From positions 2,961,215 to 3,025,214 of the forward strand of contig NW_009799179.1 of assembly GCF_000213175.1 (NCBI RefSeq): a stretch of 64,000 nt of DNA. Direction: 5' to 3'. Shown piece by piece: positions 45,146 through 55,177 of this stretch. The DNA is from Neurospora tetrasperma FGSC 2508. Its lineage: Eukaryota > Ascomycota > Sordariomycetes > Sordariales > Sordariaceae. Under the pieces are notes generated by a model. The model was not told the DNA's origin. It made no database searches and was given only the letters and a program-made list of their open reading frames with translations. How positions within the stretch are numbered: the first letter of the stretch is position 1; every line of letters begins with the position of its first letter. The translations under genes and the position numbers were made by a program.

Positions 45146-45925
45146 ATGATTGTCACCCAAGTCCTCCTCCTGGTCGGCATGGCCTTCAGCGCCACAACCG
45201 TCACCGCCGACCCCATCATCAAAACCTGCCAAAATGTCAAGTGTGCCGTCCGATGCCAGATGGTCAATGGTCACCCTACCTGCGTGGATGGTGGCCCTCC
45301 CAAAGCTGTCGCAGCCGCCTCTGAGGAACTCGTCAACGACAACAAAACCTCCGTCGTCACAGGCGAGAAGTGCGGTATCACAACCTGCCCCACCGGACAA
45401 ACCTGCTGCAACGCCTCCTGCGGCCTCTGCGTCTCTCCAGGCATGGCATGCACTCAACAAATCTGCGAGCCCGCCGGCGTGCAATGTGGCCCCAACGTTT
45501 GCTCCGGAGACACACCTGTCTGCTGCAATAAGAGCTGTGGAATCTGCACCGCTCCGCGTGGATTCTGTACGCAGCAGTTTTGCGAACGCGGGTTTACCCC
45601 CAGCGAGAGCAAGAGGAACGAGGAGGCCGATAAGATCAAGTTGGGAAACCAAAAGTGCGGGAAGGCGACTTGCCCTGAAGGAATGAGCTGCTGTAACTCT
45701 AGCTGTGGCATCTGTGTGAAGCCGGGAGGTGTGTGCACTCAGCAGTTTTGCGAACACGGTTTTATTTCTGGCGAGAGCAAGAGAGAAGAGGACGCTGAGG
45801 AGATCAAGTCGGGGAACGAAACTTGCGGGAAGGTGACTTGCCCTGAGGGGACGAGCTACTGTAACTCTAGCTGTGGAATCTGTGTGAAGCCGGGAGATGG
45901 GTGCACTAAGCAGTTTTGCACCTAG
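45146..45925 (+). CDS. Secreted protein with four 8-cysteine modules
   Basis: 259 aa from ATG 45146. Signal peptide at 1-21 (MIVTQVLLLVGMAFSATTVTA), then a short 4-cysteine N-terminal segment (28-46). Four modules follow at about 76-107, 114-146, 171-202 and 227-258, each of the pattern CG..TCP.G..CCN.SCG.C..PG..CTQQ.C. Modules 3 and 4 with their linkers are a tandem 56-residue duplication. Module 4 has SYCN where the others have CCN, so one cysteine of its eight is lost and a disulfide is probably missing. The N-x-S sequon inside each module could be glycosylated. Similar CCN-SCG-C modules occur in secreted fungal proteins of unknown function. An extracellular, disulfide-rich role is inferred; no enzyme motif. 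The upstream extension to 45005 lacks an ATG. Confidence 0.85.
   Translation: MIVTQVLLLVGMAFSATTVTADPIIKTCQNVKCAVRCQMVNGHPTCVDGGPPKAVAAASEELVNDNKTSVVTGEKCGITTCPTGQTCCNASCGLCVSPGMACTQQICEPAGVQCGPNVCSGDTPVCCNKSCGICTAPRGFCTQQFCERGFTPSESKRNEEADKIKLGNQKCGKATCPEGMSCCNSSCGICVKPGGVCTQQFCEHGFISGESKREEDAEEIKSGNETCGKVTCPEGTSYCNSSCGICVKPGDGCTKQFCT
45584..45919 (+). repeat. 168-bp tandem duplication in coding sequence
   Basis: Units 45584-45751 and 45752-45919 encode 56 residues each, aligned without gaps. They include the acidic linker (SESKR.EE...IK.GN) and a complete cysteine module. High DNA similarity suggests a recent duplication. Confidence 0.85.
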
Positions 45926-47689
45926 TGCGGATGCTCAGACTGTTGAGGATGCTTGAAGGGGTTGAAGGGCGTGGTGGCGGTATGATGACATAGGATAACA
46001 GGGAGTAGTGGAGGTGGCTGGCCGGGCTGATTCGAGGTGAGAGGCTGCTGGCTACCGAGCGGGAGGGTTATGGTTGGTACGGGTACCTCGCGTTGGAATG
46101 GGTGAAGATGTCCGGTAGGAATGGCGGATGACCGGCATCCTGGTGGAGGGTGGAGAGGGTTTGATGATTTCATTCCATTGGGTTGGGTTTTGTCTGATGT
46201 GTCCTTGTTGGGGGCACAATGGGAGTATAAGGGATGATCACGGTAGTTATGGGACAGGGAATCACGTACTCGATTTTTGGGAGGTTTCTTTAGATAATTT
46301 TCGATTGCTTCATCCTCTGTGTAGTTGGAGGTGATGCTCTTTGTTGGTATTGCGTTTCAGTTGGAAGGCATTCGACCTTGTTAATGGTGTATTCTTTTCT
46401 TCGATATTCATGTTCTTGTTCTGATTGAGTGTTCGTCATCTCGTCCTATCGTGAAGTTGCTTTGTCGATTTGATCTGACAATGCATGTCTACCTGCCCAA
46501 AGTTTCTGTGAGCTGTCAACACTTGATGGTATGAGCTGGAAACTGGAGATTGGGTAGCCGTAGAAAACGAACCGTACCACTGGCGCGGGCGGGCCGTCAA
46601 GTACTCCAAGTAAACCGATATATTCGGCTCTTTCTGTTCTCTGGATCCTGCGACGGCTGTCGACAAGTCAGATGGCTAGTGTAACCACCCAGTGGCCTAC
46701 ATGGCTTTTTCTTGTAGTCTAGAGTCTGCCTCCTTCGCTGCCAAAGCAACCCGAAGGGGGAGGTTTGAGTGCGGGAATGCGATCGTGATGGCCCAAGCTT
46801 TCTTATATCGAGGTAGAAGTAAGATGTCAGAGGCAAAGCGGTGGTAGGATTGTTGAATTGATTGCTTACACGAAGAAGATTGCAGAGGAGAGGGATTCAG
46901 GTCAACACCCCGGAGTACTGTACATACCTAGAAACAGCAAAATGACATTCAGTTGGTAATCCACGGCTTCCATACATCGTCGAGGTCAAGATTTCCAGTG
47001 AAGGATCATCGGTTTGGTTGGGAAGGAGCAGGCAAAGACTGCAGACTGTCCAGGCATGCCGCATTGTACATCTGGCAAAGTGGCCAGCACCTGCCCCAGA
47101 ACACCCGGCAGCAGCAGGAGCCTGGGCAGAGCAGGTTCGACCTTGGTCATGGGCCGCTGTTTCCTTTCTCTTTTCTTTCTCTGTCTTTTCTTTTTTTTCT
47201 TTCTTTTCTTCTTCAATTCTTTTCTTTTTTGTCCTTGCTCCCTTCCTTTAGCCTCTTGGTTCCCTTCATCATTCCAAGAAGACCAAAGAATCTTGTTTAG
47301 TATCCTGTCGAACAAACACTGCCCCCTTCAAGGTATTTGAAATCATTTTTCGTCATCAAGAGTGTGGAGTGTCCAGATATGCGACCTCTGTCGAGACGGT
47401 CTCCTCGTGTGCACCCATCACGGCAGCCATACAACCACAATTATCAGTCGCCGTAATAGCCACACCTTGAACTCCATGTTGCCGGACTGATTTAATTTCC
47501 GGGTCTCGATGGGAACCACACCCTGGGCTTTTTCTTTTTTTTTTTTTTTTNTTTTTTTTTTTTTTTCGTCGAGCCCCGGTTGACGGGAGTGACTGGCCGG
47601 TTCGCTGGTCGGCTATCGCCAGGCTGACACTGAACCTCGATACTGTCTCCGTGTCCAACATAGGAACCCCTCCCCACGCAGTCGTTTCT
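45926..47689. other. Spacer with polypyrimidine tracts and an ambiguous base
   Basis: No gene is seen. A T/C-rich tract covers about 47158-47235. A poly-T run at about 47531-47566 contains an N at 47551, probably a homopolymer sequencing uncertainty. Open frames across these tracts are low-complexity artefacts. Confidence 0.5.
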
Positions 47690-48400
47690 TCCGGATCCGC
47701 TGCTCCCGCCCAAGTACACCACTCAGGATGGCGTTAAGGATATCCGGGTCGAGAAGGGTTCGAACTGCGTCCAAGCACCCGAGTAATGAAACGAGTGCCA
47801 CCAGCCCGAGATCATTCAACTGCTACAGGAGTACCACTGCAGTTATGACCCGGACCACTCCCAAGAAAAGGTGGATGCCACTCGTAGCGGCAACACGGTG
47901 AATATTGCGGTCATGGCAGGCGGGAAGGCGGGCAAGTTCAAGGTCACCACCTCACTTCCATCAGGGGCATCAGCGTTGGAGAAGGCATCAGTCGTGATCA
48001 ACATTGGCGGCATGCAGAACCAGCCATATTTGAGCGCGGAAATTGCCACTGGACGGTTCGGTTATACGTCGATGGCGCCACACAGCAACTCGAAGACCGG
48101 GGCGTTTTGGAACACCTAGAAGAGAAGAGATAGCGGTAAGTTGGATTCCCAGCAGAGATGGGAGCATGCTTGCCAGGCTGGCGATGCTAGCAGGCGCCTT
48201 GACAGCCTGGGCCTGTGGTTTCCACCGGACACTCGATGCGCTGAACATGATCGACGCGAGTCGGGTCGGCGTGACAGGGCGTTCCCGCTTAGTATAGAAA
48301 AGGGTGCTCTTGAAGCCGGGCTCTTTGACAGTCACCCACTTCGACTACCCTTCCCAAGGCGCAGTGAAAGGGACGTCGTGGCGTATCGCATCAGATGAAA
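47690..48400 (+). pseudogene. Glucuronoyl esterase (CE15) pseudogene
   Basis: The central frame reads NECHQPEIIQLLQEYHC, then VDATRSGNTVNIAVMAGGKA, VVINIGGMQNQPYLSAEIA and GYTSMAPHSNSKTGAFWNT, matching the core of fungal CE15 4-O-methyl-glucuronoyl methylesterases, which split lignin-glucuronoxylan esters. After a frame change it continues ACGFHRTLDALNMIDASRVG with VTGRSRLV, where the family has the nucleophile motif GCSRLGK: Ser is kept but the frame is then lost (GALEAGLFDSHPLRL in another frame). Two stops also lie in the N-terminal part (near 47784). The C-terminal half with the catalytic His is absent. Normal composition, so not RIP. Borders approximate. Confidence 0.75.
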
Positions 48401-49126
48401 GGGATCGAAAATCAAATTAGGGATGTTTTCCAGAGACACCATAAAACGGGATGTTATAGCGAGTTGTTTCAGCTCGAATCCATGTCATAGCGAGTTTCTG
48501 GGTCAGGTCCTATGGGAGATGGCACGTGCTAACTTCTTTTCGATAGTATGAAGACGGAAGATGACCAAGTTGGGAGCTTGGCTCGTTGAAATTGAAGTTG
48601 CATGTTCGAGGTTGGCCTTAGCAGAGACGGGACCTTCTCTGATTGGCTCAACTTTTGATATCCCCCCCTGCAGGCATCTAATCCTTGTTCGTCAATCGGC
48701 AGTCTCCAAAGCGGCGACTCCACCGGCAGCTTCAAGGGACACCCGGGGAGCATCCACAGGGGCCGTTGTAGCACCCGTCCCCTGCTGCGCCCCAAGCTTC
48801 TGGAAGTTGTTGCCAAGTGGAATTCCCAAACATCATCGCCTTCCGTTTTGTGTTCATCTTCAGTTTCATTATTCCCACTGCCCGAGCTTGGCTTTCCAGT
48901 TCAGTTCAGTTCAAGTTGTCTCAAGGCTGGAGCTGCCGGATTGCCCTAGCCGCCCTTCTAATCCTTCCCGTTTCCATCTTCCATTTTACACTACTTATCT
49001 TCTTTCCCGGGATCATCGACGTCACTGTCTCGTTCCCGTACGATCCGATCTGGCCTGTCGTGCCCTGGAGGATGCTGATTCGAATCTGGACTAGATACTG
49101 CTGCTGGAGACCAGGACACATTCGCC
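48401..49126. other. Spacer, promoter of ZIP gene
   Basis: No gene is seen. CT-rich sequence before 49127 is compatible with a promoter and leader. Confidence 0.4.
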
Positions 49127-50599
49127 ATGGACACGCTTCAATATGGGGCGCGAGGTCGGTCTTCTACCTTGTCTGAGCATCCATCATACGTGTGATCAGC
49201 CAATTGACCTCTTGCTAACATTCAGCTTCTTCTCTCAGACCTCCCATGGTCCTCGATTCCGACTGACCTCCTCCGCGCCGAGCTCTCGAAACGCGTCGAT
49301 GCTACGGACAAATCCCGCCCGCAATGCGGTTCCGGCGAGAAGGGTGAATACAACACAGGGCTACATGTCTTTGCACTTGTCTTGATCCTCCTGTTGAGCA
49401 CCTTGTGTATGTTGGACCGTCCTGTTCCCTTGTGGTTTCTATGGTACTGACTGCTGGACGACACGACAGCCTGCGGATTTCCTCTCTTCTCGCGCCGAGC
49501 CATGAAAGGCAGCAAATTGCAACGAAAGATCATATTCTTCAGCCAGTACTTCGGCACCGGCGTGCTGATGGCGACCGCTTTCGTCCACCTGCTCCCGACA
49601 GCCTTCATGTCTTTGACGGACCCTTGCCTACCATACGTCTTCAGCGAAGGATACAAACCGCTTGCCGGCTTGGTTTCCATGACTGCTGCCTTGGTCGTCG
49701 TTGCCCTCGAATCATACCTCACAACACGCGGAGCTAACCATTCGCATTCGCATTCGCATGCCATCTTCGAAGACGAGGAGGAAAACGGCCATATGCACAA
49801 TGATACCCACCATGACTTCAAGGATACCCCGGAACGTATCCCGCTTCAGGATCGTGAGGTTGCTCAAGGCCTCATAGGCCGACAGTCTCCCATTGCCAGC
49901 ACCAGCGCCCACCATTCTCCTTCCGACCAGCCCCGAGCTTTCCGAGACAATGACAGCGCTAATTCCCTTGATCTTGACTTGACCTTTGACGAGCTCCAGC
50001 CTATCCCAAACACCGATCATGACCAGCTTCTTGAGCCCAGAAACACCAGCCCTTATAGGACGGGACTGAAGCCTGCGGTAGCTCCCGATTCGCCAAACCC
50101 CGAAGAACAAAAGCGCATGTTGTTGCAGTGTTTGCTACTCGAAGCCGGTATCTTGTTCCACAGCGTCTTCATAGGCATGGCTTTGTCGGTCGCAACTGGG
50201 CCTCCGTTTATCGTGTTCCTGATCGCCATCGGCTTCCATCAAACGTTCGAAGGCCTTGCCCTGGGTACACGCATCGCCGCCATCCACTTCCCTCCTTCAT
50301 CCCCACGGCCATGGCTCATGGTATTGGCGTTTGGCACCACCACTCCCATTGGACAAGCTATAGGTTTGCTTATCCACACTTTTTACGACCCCCTGAGCCA
50401 AACTGGCCTCCTCATGGTCGGCTTCATGAATGCCATCTCCAGCGGTCTTTTGTTGTTTGCTGGCTTGGTGCAGTTGCTCGCCGAGGACTTCCTGTCAGAG
50501 AAGAGTTACGCAACGCTTCATGGCCGGAAAAGACTACATGCCTATCTTGCTGTAGTAGCAGGAGCTGGGCTCATGTCTGCTGTCGGCGCCTTTGCTTGA
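49127..50599 (+). CDS. ZIP-family zinc/iron transporter, 3 exons
   Basis: Exons 49127-49154, 49239-49406 and 49470-50599 join in phase to 441 aa. The second intron (GTATGT...ACAG, 63 nt) is clear. The first (84 nt, branch GCTAAC) has a weak donor GTCGGT, so the first nine residues are less certain. Exon 2 encodes a Cys-containing luminal/extracellular segment (RPQCGSGEKGEYNTG) and TM1 (LHVFALVLILLLST). TM2-3 follow, then a long variable loop with a metal-binding His cluster (NHSHSHSHAIFEDEEENGHMHND). Signature helices TM4-5 are LEAGILFHSVFIGMALSVA and IGFHQTFEGLALGTRI, with the His and Glu that bind metal. Eight membrane spans in all. It probably imports zinc or related metals into the cytosol. 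Confidence 0.88.
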
Positions 50600-51789
50600 A
50601 GCACAAATCTTCCGTTGATTTCTTGTTGATATATGGGCATGTTTTGCATCTACTTGTGGTTGCATCATTAGCGGCGTTATCTTTCTGTATAGAGCATTTC
50701 TGCCATCACTGGTACCCCGGCAAACTTGAACTCTACTTGCCTTTTTGCAATGCCTTTTGCCTTCCGTCTTTGAGAGCACGCATGGACGCACTCCTCCTTT
50801 GCGAGGGCTAACGGCATGATGACAGTATCATCATGATCCGCAAGAAATACCCGGACAAAGATGGAGTGTAATGATGGCAGGGCATACAAACAAACACGCC
50901 ACCCTATGTTTTACCCCCCTTCTGGGAAGACCCAGTTCTCCCGGATCGTATTCTAGTAACAACATGCATCAGACCGGACAAACCGCATCAACTACCGCAA
51001 ATCTCATCGGTCAACCACAGGCTCATGTGCTGTTTATATGAAGTGCACACACCACCGCCACAGCCAATAAACTTGAGGTTCGATCGATAAAATTCGCAGC
51101 GATGATAAGGAATGCCGTTGAACTCGCACGGTCAGCACCTTGCAGCACGTTTAGCCTTCTCCCTAATCTAGCCGCTTAATCTTCCTTTTCGGTATCCGGT
51201 CATCTGAATGTTGCATCGCAGTTGGCCTATGAGACGGTGTTTCCACGACTCTCTAACGGAATGTTGTAGGTTACATGCCAGATCAGGAATATACTACCGC
51301 TTTGAATGTGTTGATCATTGCCGGTACTCACCAACAAGGCTAGGTTTAGGCAATGTCAAACTTCCAACAGGTCCATATCGGCACGGAACCATACTGTCCC
51401 CGCTTGTTTGAGATGGGAACCACGTGGGTAAACGTGAATAAGCTACGGTGAGAAGCGAGTTGTACAAGATTTTCTGCCGCATGGCGAGCAATCTAATGTA
51501 TATCTCCGCTGAGGTTGATGTTTGACTCGTCCTAGCTGATAGTGTTTGCCCCATGACCATGGTTTAGAATCCCATTCTGAGCTTGAGATTGCCTGCATAC
51601 AAGGGGTTGGGGTTGAAGCTGTCCAAGTGAGCCAAACTATAGGATCAAGATGAGGGGTGAGTTACCCAGTATGGGGCTGCTGAGGCTTTGGGGATATAAC
51701 ACGGCCCTCGTACTTATGTTCGTGATCACTCTCTTCTTATTATCCGCCTTTCACATCATTCCCTTCGAACTCATCCACGATCCTACGAT
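50600..51789. other. Spacer, 1.2 kb
   Basis: 3' region of the ZIP gene and promoter of the next gene; no gene is seen. The frame at 51650-51889 is a shadow overlapping exon 1 of the next gene. Confidence 0.45.
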
Positions 51790-53669
51790 ATGCGTCTCAA
51801 GGCAATTGGTATTGCGCTTGGCCTTTGTGCCGTTGGCGCTCAAGCCAAGGAGAAGGCAGTCGATATGTCACGTCATGGTAAGAGTTTAGCTGGTTGACAT
51901 TATTCATCATGACTGACATAATCTCCATAGCGGAGTATAAATCGGGAACAGTAATGGATCGAATCATGGCCCACAAGTTCGTATGTACACACCGACATTC
52001 TTTGCAATCCAAGGCCATCGAGACTTAATGACAGATATTAGGAACAATGGAAAGCCAAACTTGCTAGCGGGGCTCTCAATAGCACCCAATGGCCTCGTCT
52101 CAACTATACCAAGTGTGTCAATGGCATCGCTGAAGCCGTCCAGGGTGATGCTTTACATACTTTCAGGTGCAAGAACATGGACCTGTATGACTTCATCAAC
52201 CATGCGACTCTCGGCTCGCCATTGGCCACCGAGGACGGAGCAACTGGAAGCTCCATTTGGGGCTGGACAGACCCCAGGTCCGGCAGAGAGTTTATCGGTA
52301 GGCTCATGTCCCCTTGGCTAGATGGCATGATGGTCATTAAGTCAGGAATGCATACTGACTTGAGCAGCTGTGGGGATGTATCAAGGAACCGGCCTTGCTG
52401 AGATATTACCCAAGGGGAGACTGCTCGTTTTGGGTTTCCTGTAAGTGCCTTTCACAACCTCCATGTCGACGACATCATCTCTAACGGTGTCAAATAGACC
52501 TGCCCCTGCAGCACTTGGACAGCACGCACTTTGGAAGGAGATCCGTGCGTACAAGAACTATATGATCATAGGCAGTGAACTGGAAGACCACGGAATCCAA
52601 ATCTTTGATATGCGAAAGGTGAACTATCCTTCGAGGTATTCCTTTCTTTTGTCTCTCGATTCATCGGCTGACATTACACAAGCTTCTTACAATCAACCCC
52701 AAGGACGCGCCCGTCACCTTCTCTGTCGACGACGTAACGGGTCACTTCAAGGACTTGCCTCTTGGTCGTACCCACAACGTCGTTGTCAATGAAGAACTCC
52801 AGTACGCCGTATCCGTCGGCGCCTCTCCTCGCGAAGACGCTTGCGGTGCCGGTCTCATCTTCATCGACCTCAAGGACCCATCCAAGCCCACGAGACTAGG
52901 TTGCAATGCTCAGGACGGTTATGTACACGATGTAAGTCGAGCCCCGAAACTCGACAACCCCTTTTTTCCCTCCGAAACTCCCAAAGGCTAAGGAATCACC
53001 CCACTGACATGCTTCGTTCCCTCTCAATAGGCCCAATGCATCCAATACCGCGGTCCCGACAAGCGCTACCTTGGTCATGACATCTGCTACGGCTACAACG
53101 AAGACAGTCTCACCATCTACGACGTCACCAACAAAGCTAACTCGTCCATCATCTCCCGCACTTCGTACGACGGTGCATCCTACACCCACCAAGGCTGGGT
53201 GCTCGACCCTTTGAACCAAGAATACCTCCTGCTGGACGACGAGTACGACGAGAGAGACGCCGTCGGCCCAGCCAAGGACGGGTACCCCGTCACTTATATC
53301 TGGGACATTCGCGACTTGCAGAACCCGAAAAATACGGGTTTCTACAAGGCGACGAATCGCGGGATCGATCATAATCAGTATGTTATTGATGGACTGAGTT
53401 ATCAGAGTAGTTATGGGGCAGGCGTGAGGGTGTATGACGTTTCGAGTATTCCGGCTGATCCGACCGGAAACAGTGTGTGTGAGGTGGCGTATTTTGACAT
53501 TTATCCGGAGGATGATGCAGAGCCAGGTGGGGGAAGAGTCGAGTTTGCGGGCAGTTGGGCGAGTTATGGGTATTTCAAGAGTGGGTTTATTGCTGTTAAC
53601 ACGTTTGAGAGAGGGGTGTATTTGGTCAAAATTACAAAGAGGGAGAGGTGTAAGAGGATACGTGCTTAG
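51790..53669 (+). CDS. Secreted choice-of-anchor-B / LVIVD-type protein, 7 exons
   Basis: Exons 51790-51877, 51930-51979, 52042-52297, 52368-52440, 52498-52618, 52683-52931 and 53031-53669 join in phase to 491 aa. Six introns of 52-99 nt have GTAAGA, GTATGT, GTAGGC, GTAAGT, GTGAAC and GTAAGT donors. Signal peptide MRLKAIGIALGLCAVGAQA. Repeated blade-like motifs (HGIQIFDMRKLL, GLIFIDLKDPSKPTRLG, DSLTIYDVTNKANSSIISRT, VTYIWDIRDLQNPKNTGFY, AGVRVYDVSSIPADP, GVYLVKITKR) suggest a beta-propeller of the kind called LVIVD or choice-of-anchor B, with metal-site-like HN and HQ residues (RTHNVVV, THQGWV, DHNQYV). Extracellular; function unknown in fungi. Confidence 0.85.
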
Positions 53670-54017
53670 TAGGATGGAATCGGTTTGGGGGACAGACTCG
53701 TTTGCTGCGTGTCAGTCAGGATCATATACCCTAACCCTGATGACCAAAATGGGGTGTCAGAGAAGTGGATGTTCAACCACCGTCGAGTCAGGATCATGGG
53801 ATCCAAGACGGCGGATCCCGTCCCAAAGCGAAGTCTGGAACACCAGAAAAAGAGATTGTCCTTGGATTCTCCCATCTGTAACATGTGATGATGCAATTCT
53901 TCTGGTCGGCAAAAGGGTAGCCGCCGAAAGATTTGGAGGCAAGTGTACGATCCGCAAGGCGTCTTGCAAAACCAATGGGGAAAAAAAGAGGATGGATACA
54001 TGAGGAGATGTATCGCT
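53670..54017. other. Spacer before tRNA
   Basis: 3' region of the preceding gene; no further feature seen. Confidence 0.5.
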
Positions 54018-54090
54018 CGACCATCCTGGGACTCGAACCCAGAACCTTTACCACCGGAAAGTAACGCGCTACCAATTGCGCCAAACGGCC
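54018..54090 (-). tRNA. tRNA-Arg (anticodon CCG), no intron
   Basis: 73 nt on the minus strand. Acceptor stem GGCCGTT/GATGGTC with two G-T pairs and discriminator G, D arm GCGC/GCGC, anticodon arm TTACT-TTCCGGT-GGTAA, 5-nt variable loop, T arm CTGGG-TTCGAGT-CCCAG. All stems pair. The anticodon CCG reads arginine codon CGG. It lies 83 bp inside the right boundary repeat. Confidence 0.93.
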
Positions 54091-54219
54091 TTCCTTGTCA
54101 CAATATCAGCAACATGATCAGTTGGAAGCGGTAGTCCATGTCCAGATGTTCCGTTGAGTTTATGTGGCAATCGTTCCCACACTCAATCGCCTGTACAGTC
54201 TTGGCGGGGTATATGCGTG

Positions 54220-54236
54220 CACACACACACACACAC
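54220..54236. repeat. (CA)n microsatellite
   Basis: Partner of the GT run at 2237-2259 in the inverted boundary repeat. Confidence 0.9.
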
Positions 54237-54449
54237 CGCATTTGACAAATCTGGCCATTTGATATCGCTTTACACGATTCAACTCAATCGTTTAATATCG
54301 AAATCTAGCTAAAACTAGTACAAAAAATTGATATTTTAATACTCTACATCGTATAATTATCTATTTTGATATTTATATTATCTTTTAAACCGTTATTAAT
54401 ATAGTATACTATTCTAATACCCGCTAAAAGGTATTAATAATAATAATAC

Positions 54450-54946
54450 TAGTAAATAATAAATATCCTAACAATATTGTTAAATTTGCTAGTATAAATA
54501 TCAAGAGTATATAGAAATATAAATGTATTTTAGCAGATACTAATAAGTATTTCTACCGTCGCAAACTCCCTAAAATATTAGAAAGCTTCCTATATAAACG
54601 TTTGAAGTATAGCATATATTATATTGCTCTTTATATTTTATTAATTATAATTAATACTATAAAGGAAATTATAAACCTCTTTATATCAAAACCCAATTTA
54701 TACCTCGACGAGATTTGTGCCTTTCTAGCTGACGAGTATAATATATATATTTCGACCGAGACTGTACGGCGGTACTTTCAATAGGAGAAGTAGAAGAAAA
54801 AGCCACTCTATATAAAAGTATTATAATAATCCTCTATATTAGTAATTGAGTAGATATTAAATATCTCTTTATTTATTACAAAAATAGTCGTATTTTATAA
54901 TAAGTTTAGTATAAATCGAAGGAATAGCGTTCGTTATATTGGCTAG
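54450..54946 (+). mobile_element. Tc1/mariner relic, N-terminal part
   Basis: Contains the best-preserved helix-turn-helix part of the transposase: at 54602-54784 the frame reads LFISKPNLYLDEICAFLADE and then STETVRRYF, the layout of the DNA-binding region in fungal Tc1/mariner transposases. It is cut off by the LTR at 54952; the catalytic part of this copy lies at 61621-62780 on the other strand. Confidence 0.7.
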
Positions 54947-54951
54947 GTACT

Positions 54952-55177
54952 TAATACCGGACCGATATATTTACATAAATTTCTAGTAGTAAAGGTCATT
55001 AACTCACCCCTCCCGGCAGGCACTTACCTACCGGGCTTGCGCTTCCTTGCCCAATAAGATAACGATTACCATAGGATATATTAATCTTATCTTAAGGCAG
55101 TCGTTCTTATTAACCTTCTTAGAGGGCATTACTCTTTATAATATAATATTTTTATATACTCTAGAACTCCCGTATTA
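54952..55177. mobile_element. LTR of a retrotransposon, copy a (226 bp)
   Basis: Matches the reverse complement of 62781-63005 over its whole length. Includes the relatively GC-rich block CACCCCTCCCGGCAGGCAC. The ends are TAATACCGG... and ...CCCGTATTA, consistent with TG...CA ends after C/G loss. Preceded by GTACT, the counterpart of GGTAC before the other LTR. Confidence 0.7.

Larger units (their letters stand above)
54173..54951 (+). repeat. Boundary repeat, copy 2, inner part
   Basis: Reverse-complement match of about 1527-2306. The first roughly 130 bp, including the CA microsatellite and the block around GGCCATTTGATATCGC, are nearly identical to the left copy. Further out both copies are RIP-like and diverged. 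The match ends at GTAC (54947-54950), where an LTR begins. Confidence 0.8.

Noticed and set aside
45137-45757. 206-codon minus-strand frame
   Set aside because: Antisense shadow of the cysteine-rich repeat gene.
47356-47722. Minus-strand frames rich in lysine
   Set aside because: Created by the poly-T run and the ambiguous base.
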